19,566 nt of DNA from Sulfurimonadaceae bacterium (GCA_030610325.1 JAUWRZ010000002.1:1-19566); one strand, 5' to 3'; shown: positions 1-6,721, numbered from the stretch's first letter. Numbers and translations are program-made. Notes: generated by a model not told the origin, from the letters alone.

Positions 1-278
1 CCGCTGAAATAGAGTGCGCTATTATAGGTACGACCGTTCTCCTTGATCGCAGCTCCGATGACTATATCAATAGCTTGCGAGACAATACGCAGTTCAGAGA
101 GCTCCTCGATGCTCCAGGAGTCTTCATAGACCTTATCCTGCAGCATATAGCCATTTAATGCCAGCTCCGGGAAGACCGCCACATCTGCACTCTCAGAGAG
201 CGATCTAAGCGTCTCTATACTGCCTTGGAGGTTTGAACGGTTCAGTCTTGGAGCGTTCTGTATCAGAGCTGTCTTCAT
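1..278 (-). CDS. Carbon-nitrogen hydrolase (nitrilase superfamily), partial: N-terminal 92 residues
   Basis: An open frame reads from an ATG at 278 to the window edge, so the C-terminal part is missing. The translation begins MKTALIQNAPRLNRSNL, which fits the first beta strand of nitrilase-superfamily proteins. It then carries FPELALNGY at residues 36-44, the family motif around the catalytic glutamate (here Glu38), and later VIGAAIKENGRTYNSALYF, the typical strand pair before the catalytic lysine. The lysine and cysteine of the Glu-Lys-Cys triad lie outside the window. The family hydrolyses non-peptide C-N bonds in amides, nitriles or carbamoyl groups; the substrate cannot be told from this part. 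Its ATG shares one base with the TGA of fabD (TGATG), which suggests translational coupling and co-transcription with fabD. Confidence 0.85.
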   Translation of the reverse strand, partial: MKTALIQNAPRLNRSNLQGSIETLRSLSESADVAVFPELALNGYMLQDKVYEDSWSIEELSELRIVSQAIDIVIGAAIKENGRTYNSALYFS

Positions 279-1213
279 CAAAGTGCTTCGACTACCTTTT
301 TAAGACTCTCCATATCAGAGACGTTCATCGTAGTCATAGCCTTGTTGATACGTCGGTTCAAGCCCTTAAGCAGTACACCGTTACCAAACTCGATCGCCAT
401 ATCTACGTCATCAGCTATAGCCAGGATAGACTGCTTGTAACGTACCGGACGGATAAGCTGCTCAGTGACCAGTTCGACCGCCTGCTGTTTTGTATGATAA
501 GGCTTCTCTGTGACATTAGAGATGACATCTGCGACAAACGGATCACGCAGAGACTTCTCAAGCTCATGACGAAGTGGCTCCTGCGCACTCGAGAGCAGTG
601 GGCAGTGGCTCGCGACTGACATGTTCAACAAGATCGCACGCTTGGCACCTGCTTCTTTAAACGTGCTCTCAAGGCTTTCAAGATCAGCCTTCAGACCAGC
701 GATAACCAGCTGACCATCTTGATTATAGTTAGCCGGCCAGACACTTTTGTTATCTTTGTTTCGTGCATCCGTACAAATAGAGTCAACACTCTCATCATCC
801 AGGCCGACGATAGCCATCATACCTGCGTCGATACCCTCACAGGCTGCCTGCATCAATGTCCCGCGCTTATGTACCAGTTCTACAGCGTCAAGGTAATCCA
901 TAGCTCCCGTAGCACAAAGTGCCGATATCTCACCGAGTGAATGTCCAAGGAAGAGTGCCGGTTTAACGGTATGTGCTTCCTGGAACAGTTTATAGGCGAT
1001 GATAGAGACAAGTAATATCGCCGGTTGTGTATAGGCAGTCTGGTTGATCTGCTCGTTCTCTTCGAAAAGCAGTGCCTTAAAATCAACACCGATCCGAGCA
1101 CCGGCTTTATCAAACATCTCTCGTGCAGTAGCACTCTCATCATAAAACGACTTACCCATACCTATTGTCTGACTTCCCTGTCCCGGGAAGATCATTGCTA
1201 TTCGTTTACTCAT
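278..1213 (-). CDS. fabD: Malonyl-CoA:ACP transacylase
   Basis: FabD moves the malonyl group from CoA to acyl carrier protein and so supplies the extender unit for type II fatty acid synthesis in the cytoplasm. The 311-residue protein has the usual length. It opens with FPGQGSQ (residues 9-15), the oxyanion-hole loop, and has GHSLGE at 90-95 with nucleophile Ser92, Arg117 that binds the malonyl carboxylate, and His203 in SHCPL as the catalytic partner. These match the E. coli positions closely. The ATG at 1213 overlaps the end of the upstream regulator gene by 8 bases, and its TGA overlaps the start of the downstream hydrolase by one. I see nothing odd in the protein. The assignment is firm. 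Confidence 0.96.
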   Translation of the reverse strand: MSKRIAMIFPGQGSQTIGMGKSFYDESATAREMFDKAGARIGVDFKALLFEENEQINQTAYTQPAILLVSIIAYKLFQEAHTVKPALFLGHSLGEISALCATGAMDYLDAVELVHKRGTLMQAACEGIDAGMMAIVGLDDESVDSICTDARNKDNKSVWPANYNQDGQLVIAGLKADLESLESTFKEAGAKRAILLNMSVASHCPLLSSAQEPLRHELEKSLRDPFVADVISNVTEKPYHTKQQAVELVTEQLIRPVRYKQSILAIADDVDMAIEFGNGVLLKGLNRRINKAMTTMNVSDMESLKKVVEAL

Positions 1214-1967
1214 CTAGTTGATACTCCTTGTTCTCTGCGATTTTTTTACGTAGTGTATTTCTGTTCAACCCCAACCGTTCGGAGAGTTGTAACTGTGATC
1301 TGAACTGCTTTAAGCCTGCCCTGATCAACGGTACCTCATAAAGGTATAGAAGGTCTCTGTAGTCATTGTTCGAGCCCATCTTGTCTGAAAGGAACTTCTC
1401 CGTTATGCGCATCAGGTCATTCTCAGTTATATTACTCAAAAGAAAGTAAAAGAAGAGTTGTCTGCGTAGTGAAGAGGAGTTCTCACTCAGGTCTGGCTCG
1501 ATTCCACTCATATCGAGTTCTCTCTTCTCTCCAAAGAGTGCCTCAGCATCAAGGTGATACTGCTTTTGAAGTTCCACTACATCCTCTCGCCGTTCACTCA
1601 ATGGAGGAAGGTACAGGCGCACTGAGAACATCTCTTCGAGCTTCTCTTGCACATAGTTATCACTCCCGGTAGCGACTACACGAACACCGTTTTGTACTAT
1701 ATGTTCATGCAGTACGTTCAGATTGGAGATGTTCTCTATGCGTGTGATGATCAGCTCGCTGTTGCTTTGAAGCGCAAGTATGATCTCATTAAGATCATTA
1801 GCATCGATGATAGTAGCATTGGGGAGGATATAGCGGGCAAGCAGTCTCTTACCTGTTGCTTTCTCACCCGATATAAGGGCGTTGACAGAAAGCAGTTTTA
1901 AGAGATTTGCTGTTTTAAATGCCTCAGTCGAGGCATTTGAAGCGGTTACGAAATTAGTGGCATCCAC
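1206..1967 (-). CDS. Degenerate sigma-54-activator-like ATPase with C-terminal Fis-type DNA-binding helix
   Basis: The protein has two visible parts. Residues about 28-190 resemble a shrunken AAA+ domain of the NtrC family: a P-loop-like GEKATGK at 34-40, a weak Walker B strand (ELIITRIENI, 71-80), a sensor-like strand VRVVATGS, and LPPLSERREDV at 120-130, the classic NtrC-family segment. The GAFTGA loop that contacts sigma-54 is absent and the domain is far shorter than the usual ~240 residues. Residues about 225-247 (LSERLGLNRNTLRKKI) form a Fis-type helix-turn-helix. I chose the GTG at 1967, giving 253 residues and a 14-base overlap with the upstream slyD. The longer open frame would run deep into slyD. 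No good ribosome binding site is visible, so the start is uncertain and coupling to slyD is likely. It is probably a DNA-binding regulator; its targets are unknown. Confidence 0.7.
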   Translation of the reverse strand: MDATNFVTASNASTEAFKTANLLKLLSVNALISGEKATGKRLLARYILPNATIIDANDLNEIILALQSNSELIITRIENISNLNVLHEHIVQNGVRVVATGSDNYVQEKLEEMFSVRLYLPPLSERREDVVELQKQYHLDAEALFGEKRELDMSGIEPDLSENSSSLRRQLFFYFLLSNITENDLMRITEKFLSDKMGSNNDYRDLLYLYEVPLIRAGLKQFRSQLQLSERLGLNRNTLRKKIAENKEYQLDE

Positions 1968-2475
1968 AGCTGTGGCCGTCGTCAGTCGAACAGCTACCAC
2001 TAGTCTCAGCTTGGTTCTCAGCAGGGACACCGCTAAGTGCCTCATCAGCAGATGCGTCACGGATATTATGGATAGTGACACTGAACATCAGATCTTTTCC
2101 TGCAAGAGGGTGATTGAAGTCGATGAAGACAGTCTCTTCAGCGACCTCTTTGACAGTGACCTGGACTGTACCACCGTCCTCACCTTGACCATAAAGTGTC
2201 ATACCTACGTTAAGATCGATACCGGCGAACTGATCTTTTGAGAGCTCCTGCTGAGCCTCATCATTGTACTCACCATAAGCATCTTCAGCTTTTACAAGTA
2301 GATCACCTTTTTCGCCAATGTTCATGTTTGTGATACCAGACTCAAGACCTGGGATGATCTGACCTTTTCCAAACATAAATACTAATGGCTGACCACCAAC
2401 ATTACTGTCAACGATCTTATCACCATCACGTACTTCATACTCCAGGGATACTACCTGATTTGATTCGATTGCCAT
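1954..2475 (-). CDS. slyD: SlyD-type FKBP prolyl isomerase with His/Cys metal-binding tail (copy 1)
   Basis: This 173-residue protein is an FKBP-fold peptidyl-prolyl cis-trans isomerase with the insert-in-flap chaperone domain typical of SlyD. The FKBP part is seen in VSLEYEVRDGDKIVDSN, in GKGQIIPGLE (36-45), and in FIDFNHPLAGKDLMFSV, the family signature near 118-134. The insert domain lies between, including AEDAYGEYNDEAQQEL. The tail (about 151-173) ends in SCSTDDGHSCGCH, with three cysteines and two histidines; in E. coli SlyD a similar tail binds nickel and helps hydrogenase maturation. I start at the ATG at 2475, preceded by AAAGG; an in-frame ATG at 2514 adds residues with no family similarity. 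The gene follows a paralogue and a hairpin-rich gap, and a possible promoter precedes it. Confidence 0.92.
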   Translation of the reverse strand: MAIESNQVVSLEYEVRDGDKIVDSNVGGQPLVFMFGKGQIIPGLESGITNMNIGEKGDLLVKAEDAYGEYNDEAQQELSKDQFAGIDLNVGMTLYGQGEDGGTVQVTVKEVAEETVFIDFNHPLAGKDLMFSVTIHNIRDASADEALSGVPAENQAETSGSCSTDDGHSCGCH

Positions 2476-2504
2476 GAGAGACCTTTTAGTTAAAATTTTG
2501 GGGG

Positions 2505-2513
2505 ATTTTAGCA
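2505..2513 (-). promoter_or_regulatory. Possible extended -10 promoter of the slyD-regulator-fabD group
   Basis: The minus strand reads TGCTAAAAT, an extended -10 box (TGn plus TAAAAT, five of six matches). It lies about 30 bases before the chosen slyD start and after the hairpin-rich gap. The same nine bases occur upstream of pal. No good -35 is seen. Confidence 0.4.
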
Positions 2514-2553
2514 TACTAAGCTATTAACTGCCTGAAAAACAGACAGTAAGTGC

Positions 2554-2589
2554 TTAAGATAAAGGATGTGCCCTATCCATTTATCTTAA
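2554..2589. terminator. Long inverted repeat between the two slyD genes
   Basis: Arms TTAAGATAAAGGAT (2554-2567) and its complement with one extra base (2575-2589) form a 14-base-pair stem with a single bulge and a seven-base loop. It lies after slyD copy 2 in the direction of transcription. No long T run follows on the minus strand, so it may be a terminator working with the smaller hairpin beside it, an mRNA-protecting end, or a protein-binding site. Confidence 0.5.
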
Positions 2590-2593
2590 TAAG

Positions 2594-2613
2594 ACACATC
2601 TGTTTTGATGTGT
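2594..2613 (-). terminator. Small hairpin right after slyD copy 2
   Basis: ACACATC (2594-2600) and GATGTGT (2607-2613) form a perfect 7-base-pair stem with a six-base loop, beginning two bases past the stop codon. On the minus strand the next bases are CTTATT, only a weak T run. Confidence 0.4.
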
Positions 2614-2614
2614 A

Positions 2615-3079
2615 TCAGGCGTCAAGCACGCCTTCGTTCGCGATCTCTTCCTCTGTCGCATCACGGACATCAAGAAGTGTCACACTAAAGTGCAAGTCAT
2701 GCCCGGCAAGTGGATGATTAAAGTCGACTACCACTGTATTATCTCTGAGGCCTATGACCGTGACCTGGATCGACTGACCATCAGCATCTTGTCCCTGAAG
2801 CGGTGTTCCCAGCTCAAGGTCGATCCCCTCGAACTGATCTCTAGGGACCTCTTCTTGAGCCTCTTCATCATACTCACCATAAGCATCAGCAGCCTTTACG
2901 ACGATATTGGCCTTATCAGCGATGTTCATCTCAGCCATTCCGATCTCAAGGCCTGGGATGACCTTACCCTTACCGGTCAAAAATACCAATGGGTCACCAC
3001 CGACATTGCTATCGACGACACTACCATCTACTTGTACTTCGTACTCCATTGAGACGATCTGATCAACTTTTACTGCCAT
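2615..3079 (-). CDS. slyD: SlyD-type FKBP prolyl isomerase without metal tail (copy 2)
   Basis: This is a 154-residue paralogue of the neighbouring SlyD. The two share most of the FKBP and insert-in-flap sequence, for example GKGKVIPGLEIGMAEMNI, ADAYGEYDEEAQEEVPRDQF and VVDFNHPLAGHDLHFSV. It ends in an acidic tail (ATEEEIANEGVLDA) with no histidine or cysteine cluster, so it should act as a folding helper and not as a metal donor. The ATG at 3079 has a good AGGAG ribosome binding site. It begins 17 bases after the cpoB stop, so it probably belongs to the pal-cpoB transcript, and it is followed by two hairpins. The symbol is shared with copy 1; which copy is the orthologue of the single slyD of related pathogens cannot be settled here. 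Confidence 0.9.
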   Translation of the reverse strand: MAVKVDQIVSMEYEVQVDGSVVDSNVGGDPLVFLTGKGKVIPGLEIGMAEMNIADKANIVVKAADAYGEYDEEAQEEVPRDQFEGIDLELGTPLQGQDADGQSIQVTVIGLRDNTVVVDFNHPLAGHDLHFSVTLLDVRDATEEEIANEGVLDA

Positions 3080-3095
3080 CTTCTCTCCTGTGACT

Positions 3096-4004
3096 CTATT
3101 TTAACTTATCTTTTGCGATCTTCGCAGCTTTCGTTGATGGGTACTTAGCGATGATCGCTCTAAAGAAGAGATCAGCATTCTTTGTATCACCCGTACTCTT
3201 CATCGCTATAGCTGAATGAAGCAGCAGCGTAGGCATGTAACTCGCTTTATCATAGAGTTTCGCACTCTCTTTAAAGTAAGCTATCGACTTACCGTAGTTC
3301 TTACGGTAGTACCACATCTCACCAAGCATGTAATTTGCCCGTGCAGGTTTATATCCGCGTTGTATCAGAGTCTGATACTGTTTTATGGCAGCGGTATAAC
3401 GCTGTCGCTCATAGTTGGCCTTGGCCTCTACTTCGAGCTGTTTACTGTTTATCTTTGCAGGTTTAGCTGCTTTTGCAGCTCCTCCGGAACGGAGCTCTTT
3501 ACCGATCAGACTTTTAAACTCGTTGACATCGTTGACCAGCGCGTTATACTCTTTTTTAGAGACATAGTCACTGTTCATAGCATCCAGAAGTGTAGAGAAC
3601 TCATCAAGCACTGCTCGCAGTTTGATGATGTTTGCCTCATTACTCTTACCGATAGCCTGGTTCTCTTTTACGACTTCCTGCAGTCTCTCGAGGGAGTCAT
3701 CAGTATCAAACTGATCAGTGATCACCTTAAGCTCTCTTCTGTTCTTCTCCGATTTTTCGTTCAGACCCTCGATAATGGTCTGAAGTCCATCTACCCGCTC
3801 AAGCAGACTGTCCACCTGATTCTCATTGGCATGACTCTTGCGTTTGATGGTATCAAGCGTCTTTTTGTTCTTGAGGATACTTTTCTCGCTGGAAGTCAGA
3901 CCGTAAGGATTGTCACTATCTAGATCGCCGGCACCGAACGCAGATGGTTCGGCAGCTAAAAGCGAAAGAGGAAGAAGGGATGCTGCTAATAGTAGTATGC
4001 GCAT
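3096..4004 (-). CDS. cpoB: Tol-Pal accessory periplasmic protein CpoB/YbgF (coiled coil plus TPR)
   Basis: CpoB links the Tol-Pal machine to septal peptidoglycan synthesis in the periplasm. The 302-residue protein starts with a signal peptide (MRILLLAASLLPLSLLAA, probable cleavage near residue 18). It continues with a long charged, heptad-like coiled-coil region at about 35-165, a Gly/Ala/Lys linker at about 174-184, and a C-terminal tetratricopeptide region at about 187-300 (for instance YERQRYTAAIKQYQTLIQRGYKP and KYPSTKAAKIAKDKLK, the usual YbgF ending). The E. coli protein is about 260 residues; the excess here is in the coiled coil. The ATG directly abuts the pal stop codon (TAGATG), so the ribosome binding site must lie inside pal. 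Order and domain layout make the call secure. Confidence 0.9.
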   Translation of the reverse strand: MRILLLAASLLPLSLLAAEPSAFGAGDLDSDNPYGLTSSEKSILKNKKTLDTIKRKSHANENQVDSLLERVDGLQTIIEGLNEKSEKNRRELKVITDQFDTDDSLERLQEVVKENQAIGKSNEANIIKLRAVLDEFSTLLDAMNSDYVSKKEYNALVNDVNEFKSLIGKELRSGGAAKAAKPAKINSKQLEVEAKANYERQRYTAAIKQYQTLIQRGYKPARANYMLGEMWYYRKNYGKSIAYFKESAKLYDKASYMPTLLLHSAIAMKSTGDTKNADLFFRAIIAKYPSTKAAKIAKDKLK

Positions 4005-4550
4005 CTACGGTAGAAGTTTGAAGTCTACACGGCGGTTCTCACCCCAACACGCATCAGTCTTATCAGTACATACAGGATTGCTCTCACCATAACTGACCAT
4101 AGTGATACGACCAGCATCTACACCGTTCTGTATCATCTCTGTCTTCACAGTGTTGGCACGTTTAAGGCCCAGTGCATAGTTATACTCATCACTACCCCAC
4201 TCATCACAGTTACCCTCAAGTTTGATGGTATACTCTTGTGCATCACTGTTGACCAGTTTGACATTACCATCTACGTTTTCCTGCATATCCGGACGTATAT
4301 CGAACTTATCGAAATCAAAGGTCACTGATTGCATCTTGCGCTCAATACCGCTCATCGTCATCTCACTACTGTCTACTCCAGAGAAACCGTCTGCATCTAC
4401 TGTCATGACATCTTCAGGGATAGACTCTGTCAGCGTATCAGTAGCAGTTTGTGCGCTATCGTCTGTTGTGTCGATCGCCGGCTCTTTTGTACTACAGCCA
4501 CTAAATGCCAGCAGTGCGATCAATGCACTTGAAAGAAGGATACTTTTCAT
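4005..4550 (-). CDS. pal: Peptidoglycan-associated outer-membrane lipoprotein Pal
   Basis: Pal is anchored in the outer membrane by its lipid and holds peptidoglycan; it is the endpoint of the Tol-Pal machine. The 181-residue protein has a lipoprotein signal with lipobox FSGC and acceptor Cys19, then a Ser/Thr/Asp-rich tether to about residue 70, then an OmpA-like domain. The domain shows VTFDFDKFDIRPD, GNCDEWGSDEYNYALGLKRA (from 113) and the ending GENRRVDFKLLP. GNCDEWG replaces the common GHADERG; from memory similar forms occur in other Campylobacterota. Cys115, Cys161 and Cys168 could include a disulfide pair. A 163-base gap with its own probable promoter separates it from tolB, so pal may be expressed both with and apart from tolQRAB. 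Confidence 0.95.
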   Translation of the reverse strand: MKSILLSSALIALLAFSGCSTKEPAIDTTDDSAQTATDTLTESIPEDVMTVDADGFSGVDSSEMTMSGIERKMQSVTFDFDKFDIRPDMQENVDGNVKLVNSDAQEYTIKLEGNCDEWGSDEYNYALGLKRANTVKTEMIQNGVDAGRITMVSYGESNPVCTDKTDACWGENRRVDFKLLP

Positions 4551-4582
4551 AATATGAAGACCTTTATGTAAAAATTGCTGTT

Positions 4583-4591
4583 ATTTTAGCA
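4583..4591 (-). promoter_or_regulatory. Probable extended -10 promoter of pal
   Basis: TGCTAAAAT on the minus strand lies about 33 bases before the pal ATG, inside the 163-base tolB-pal gap. It is identical over nine bases to the candidate before slyD copy 1. A 12-base palindrome covers the spacer upstream. This would let pal, cpoB and slyD copy 2 be made independently of tolQRAB. Confidence 0.5.
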
Positions 4592-4595
4592 AAAG

Positions 4596-4607
4596 ACTCT
4601 TAAGAGT
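4596..4607. promoter_or_regulatory. Perfect palindrome in the pal promoter spacer (possible operator)
   Basis: ACTCTTAAGAGT is a perfect 12-base inverted repeat. It starts 5 bases upstream of the TGC of the pal -10 box, that is in the -10/-35 spacer, where a bound dimer would affect RNA polymerase. No regulator is known to me for this site. Confidence 0.35.
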
Positions 4608-4635
4608 AGTAGACTTTCACATCTATCAGGAAGAA

Positions 4636-4672
4636 ATCTATAAAAACAGTATATATCTATAAAAAAGTATAT
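4636..4672. repeat. Tandem direct repeat of 18-19 bases in the tolB-pal gap
   Basis: Two adjoining copies, ATCTATAAAAACAGTATAT (4636-4654) and ATCTATAAAAAAGTATAT (4655-4672), differ by one deleted and otherwise matching bases. A further ATCTAT stands at 4621-4626. They lie about 45-85 bases upstream of the pal -10 box and are strongly A/T-rich. Confidence 0.7.
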
Positions 4673-4702
4673 TTGTTACTGGAGGAAGAGGGATGGATCG
4701 GT

Positions 4703-4714
4703 GGTCTGCAGACC
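4703..4714. repeat. Perfect palindrome overlapping the tolB stop codon
   Basis: GGTCTGCAGACC is a 12-base perfect palindrome, and with one bulge it extends to 4700-4718. As RNA it would form a short GC-rich stem with loop TGCA. There is no T run directly after it, so it is not a standard terminator. Confidence 0.5.
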
Positions 4715-5964
4715 TACCAGTCCATAGACTGGATCTTACCGATCTTAAGCGGGAAAAGGAAGTTCTTATTGTGCTTCAGACGTACGACACCGATAGAGCT
4801 CTGCTGCTTATAACTTTTTATGAACAAGATAGCATCACCATCTTTTGAGAAACGGGGAAACTCATTGACTCCCGTAGCTGTCAGACGTCGGATAAAATCA
4901 GTCTTAGTCGAGATAAGATGCAGATTAAAAGTGTTACGTGAGAAAGCATTGGCACTCTCGCGGGCTTTGTAGACTATGAGGTCCCCATGAGCACTACATG
5001 CTGCATTGCTTTTACCATAGTAGACCATCTGCTCTACCGCTTTTGATCCGATCTTCTTAGCAAAGATATTAGGATATCCAAGACGGTTTGACACAAATGT
5101 GATACGGTCATCTGACATAAACTGGGCATTTACATCGATGCCTCCGTATTTTGTCAGTCGCTGCCTCTTCTTACTTTCTACATCGTACTGATAGATATCT
5201 GGTTGTCCGTTAGGAGCCATAGTCAACAGAAGCCTCTTACCATCGTGTCGGACGTCAGAGCATATCAGCATCCCATCAGAGCTGGTGATCTTCTCACTTT
5301 TTCCAGTATATATATCCATCTTGTAAAGTGTAGGGATCTTCCCATCAAGATCAGTGAAGTAGAAGCTGCTCTGCTTCTTATCAGCCCACTTTGGAAAGAC
5401 GTTCAGTCCTCCCCGTATGATCACCCGTTGATAACTCAATGTATAATCAGTAAGTAATATCTCACTTTTTTGAGGAGCGACCAAACGCGTCAGGATGACT
5501 TTTCTTTTCATCCAGTCTACCGGGTCAGCACCCATATAAGAGTTGACATCGTATGCAATAGCATGAACGATAAAGATATACTGCTCACTGTTACGAAGAC
5601 GGTACTTCTTCGAAAAGACGGTGGAGTCATCACTTAACATCTTTGCCCGGACTATGAAGAGACCGCTGTCATCTTTCTCAAGACTGTAACGCACGACATA
5701 ATCAGATTTCCGATTACTTCTCTCTACGTTCTCATCTTCAAAATAGCTCTCTGTGTACTGATCTTTGACATTGAAGAGGGAGAGTACGTTGAGATCACCG
5801 ACTAACGCTTTGAAAAAACGTTTACTTAGACCATCTTTATAATCTACCGAGGCATCCTCGACTGCGATCGATGACAAGCCATCGACTCGTTTTGTCACCT
5901 CTATCGTCGCATCAGCACTAAAAAGAAGTGTCAATGAGAACAGTAATACCAGTAGTATACGCAT
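4714..5964 (-). CDS. tolB: Periplasmic beta-propeller protein TolB
   Basis: TolB sits in the periplasm, binds Pal and cycles between Pal and TolA during outer-membrane constriction. The 416-residue protein has a signal peptide (MRILLVLLFSLTLLFSADA, cleavage near 17-19), an N-terminal domain up to about 150 and a C-terminal six-bladed propeller. The blades show the repeated pattern of FPKWADKKQSSFYFTD, ICSDVRHDGKRLLLTM and FPRFSKDGDAILFI, ending blades with short strands such as IYQYDVESKKRQRLT. The ATG at 5964 has an AGGAG binding site that lies within the end of tolA; the tolA stop is separated from it by a single base. The stop codon lies within a perfect 12-base palindrome (4703-4714 plus flank). 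Confidence 0.94.
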   Translation of the reverse strand: MRILLVLLFSLTLLFSADATIEVTKRVDGLSSIAVEDASVDYKDGLSKRFFKALVGDLNVLSLFNVKDQYTESYFEDENVERSNRKSDYVVRYSLEKDDSGLFIVRAKMLSDDSTVFSKKYRLRNSEQYIFIVHAIAYDVNSYMGADPVDWMKRKVILTRLVAPQKSEILLTDYTLSYQRVIIRGGLNVFPKWADKKQSSFYFTDLDGKIPTLYKMDIYTGKSEKITSSDGMLICSDVRHDGKRLLLTMAPNGQPDIYQYDVESKKRQRLTKYGGIDVNAQFMSDDRITFVSNRLGYPNIFAKKIGSKAVEQMVYYGKSNAACSAHGDLIVYKARESANAFSRNTFNLHLISTKTDFIRRLTATGVNEFPRFSKDGDAILFIKSYKQQSSIGVVRLKHNKNFLFPLKIGKIQSMDW

Positions 5965-5965
5965 A

Positions 5966-6721
5966 CTACTCCTTTGCTGTCAAAATAATATCGATCGTGA
6001 TCGACTCTGATTTGGGGTGTTTGGGAAACAGGAGACTCTTCAGACGGCCTTTAAGCGAATCTACTTCGTCATTGAAAGCATTGCTTCCTGAACGAGCCAA
6101 GACCTTAAAGTCACTAAGATGACCATAGGCATCTAGCCATATCCGTACCTTGGCGCTGTTTCCCTCACTGTTTACAGGCGGGTAGAAGTGCCCGTAAACG
6201 AAAGCCTGTATTTTAGCCAAATATTCGTTTACTTCCGAAGCCGATGAACCCGATGAACCGACGAGCTCTGCAGCAGGTCGCACCAGTTCAAGTTCCTTGA
6301 CTCTCTTTGAAGCGATATCACTCTTTTTGGATGTCGTCGTCTTAATACGCTTCTCGATCGCACTGAGTCGCTTGGCATCGATCTTCTTAGGTCTCTCAGT
6401 TGCTTTTGGTGTGATCTTCTTTGTCCATACTTCCGAGAAGAGGGAAGAGACATCAGGCACAGTCTTAGGTGGTTCAGCAGGTTTTGGTGCACTTTTTGGT
6501 TTTACCACAGGCTTTGGTGCAGGTTTTTTTGTATCGTTTGGCGAAGGTCTCATGGATGACAGGTCAATAGAGACAGCTATATACTTATCTTTTTTTAAAG
6601 CATAACTCTTCACTTTATCACTGCTCAGTACCAAGATGAAGAAAAGTGTTATGACAAGACCAAAGATAGCGAATGATATCGCACCACTAAGGTAGAAGTA
6701 GTAGTCGTTACGTCTAGCCAT
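5966..6721 (-). CDS. tolA: TolA/TonB-family energy-transducing protein
   Basis: This protein spans the periplasm from the inner membrane and passes proton-driven force from TolQR to TolB and Pal. I start at the ATG at 6721 (251 residues); a longer frame begins inside tolR and adds an unlikely leader. Visible parts are one membrane helix at about 10-32, a Pro/Lys-rich stretch at about 61-87 (KPAPKPVVKPKSAPKPAEPP), a charged Lys/Arg-rich middle to about 142, and a C-terminal domain from about 165 (EYLAKIQAFVYGHFYPP, then KVRIWLDAYGHLSDFKVLARSG) of the TonB/TolA C-terminal type. It overlaps tolR by 8 bases. It is shorter than E. coli TolA (421 residues) because the middle helix is short. TonB-like naming is used in some relatives; position before tolB argues for TolA. 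Confidence 0.87.
   Translation of the reverse strand: MARRNDYYFYLSGAISFAIFGLVITLFFILVLSSDKVKSYALKKDKYIAVSIDLSSMRPSPNDTKKPAPKPVVKPKSAPKPAEPPKTVPDVSSLFSEVWTKKITPKATERPKKIDAKRLSAIEKRIKTTTSKKSDIASKRVKELELVRPAAELVGSSGSSASEVNEYLAKIQAFVYGHFYPPVNSEGNSAKVRIWLDAYGHLSDFKVLARSGSNAFNDEVDSLKGRLKSLLFPKHPKSESITIDIILTAKE

Noticed and set aside
1968..2081. Longer start for the NtrC-like regulator
   Set aside because: The extra 38 residues lie within the FKBP and tail region of slyD and do not resemble any regulator.
2476..2514. In-frame upstream ATG for slyD copy 1
   Set aside because: It adds 13 residues unlike SlyD and overlaps the candidate -10 box; the ATG at 2475 has a ribosome binding site and matches the family start.
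3216..3923. 235-residue open frame on the plus strand opposite cpoB
   Set aside because: It is the antisense shadow of cpoB, whose signal peptide, coiled coil and TPR region are clear. The plus-strand protein shows no family motif.
4931..4950. Possible parS-like sites (here, near 9586, near 9827 and near 10827)
   Set aside because: Each keeps only part of the TGTTTCACGTGAAACA consensus, about 10 or 11 of 16 positions, and none is symmetric. I cannot support a parS site in this window.
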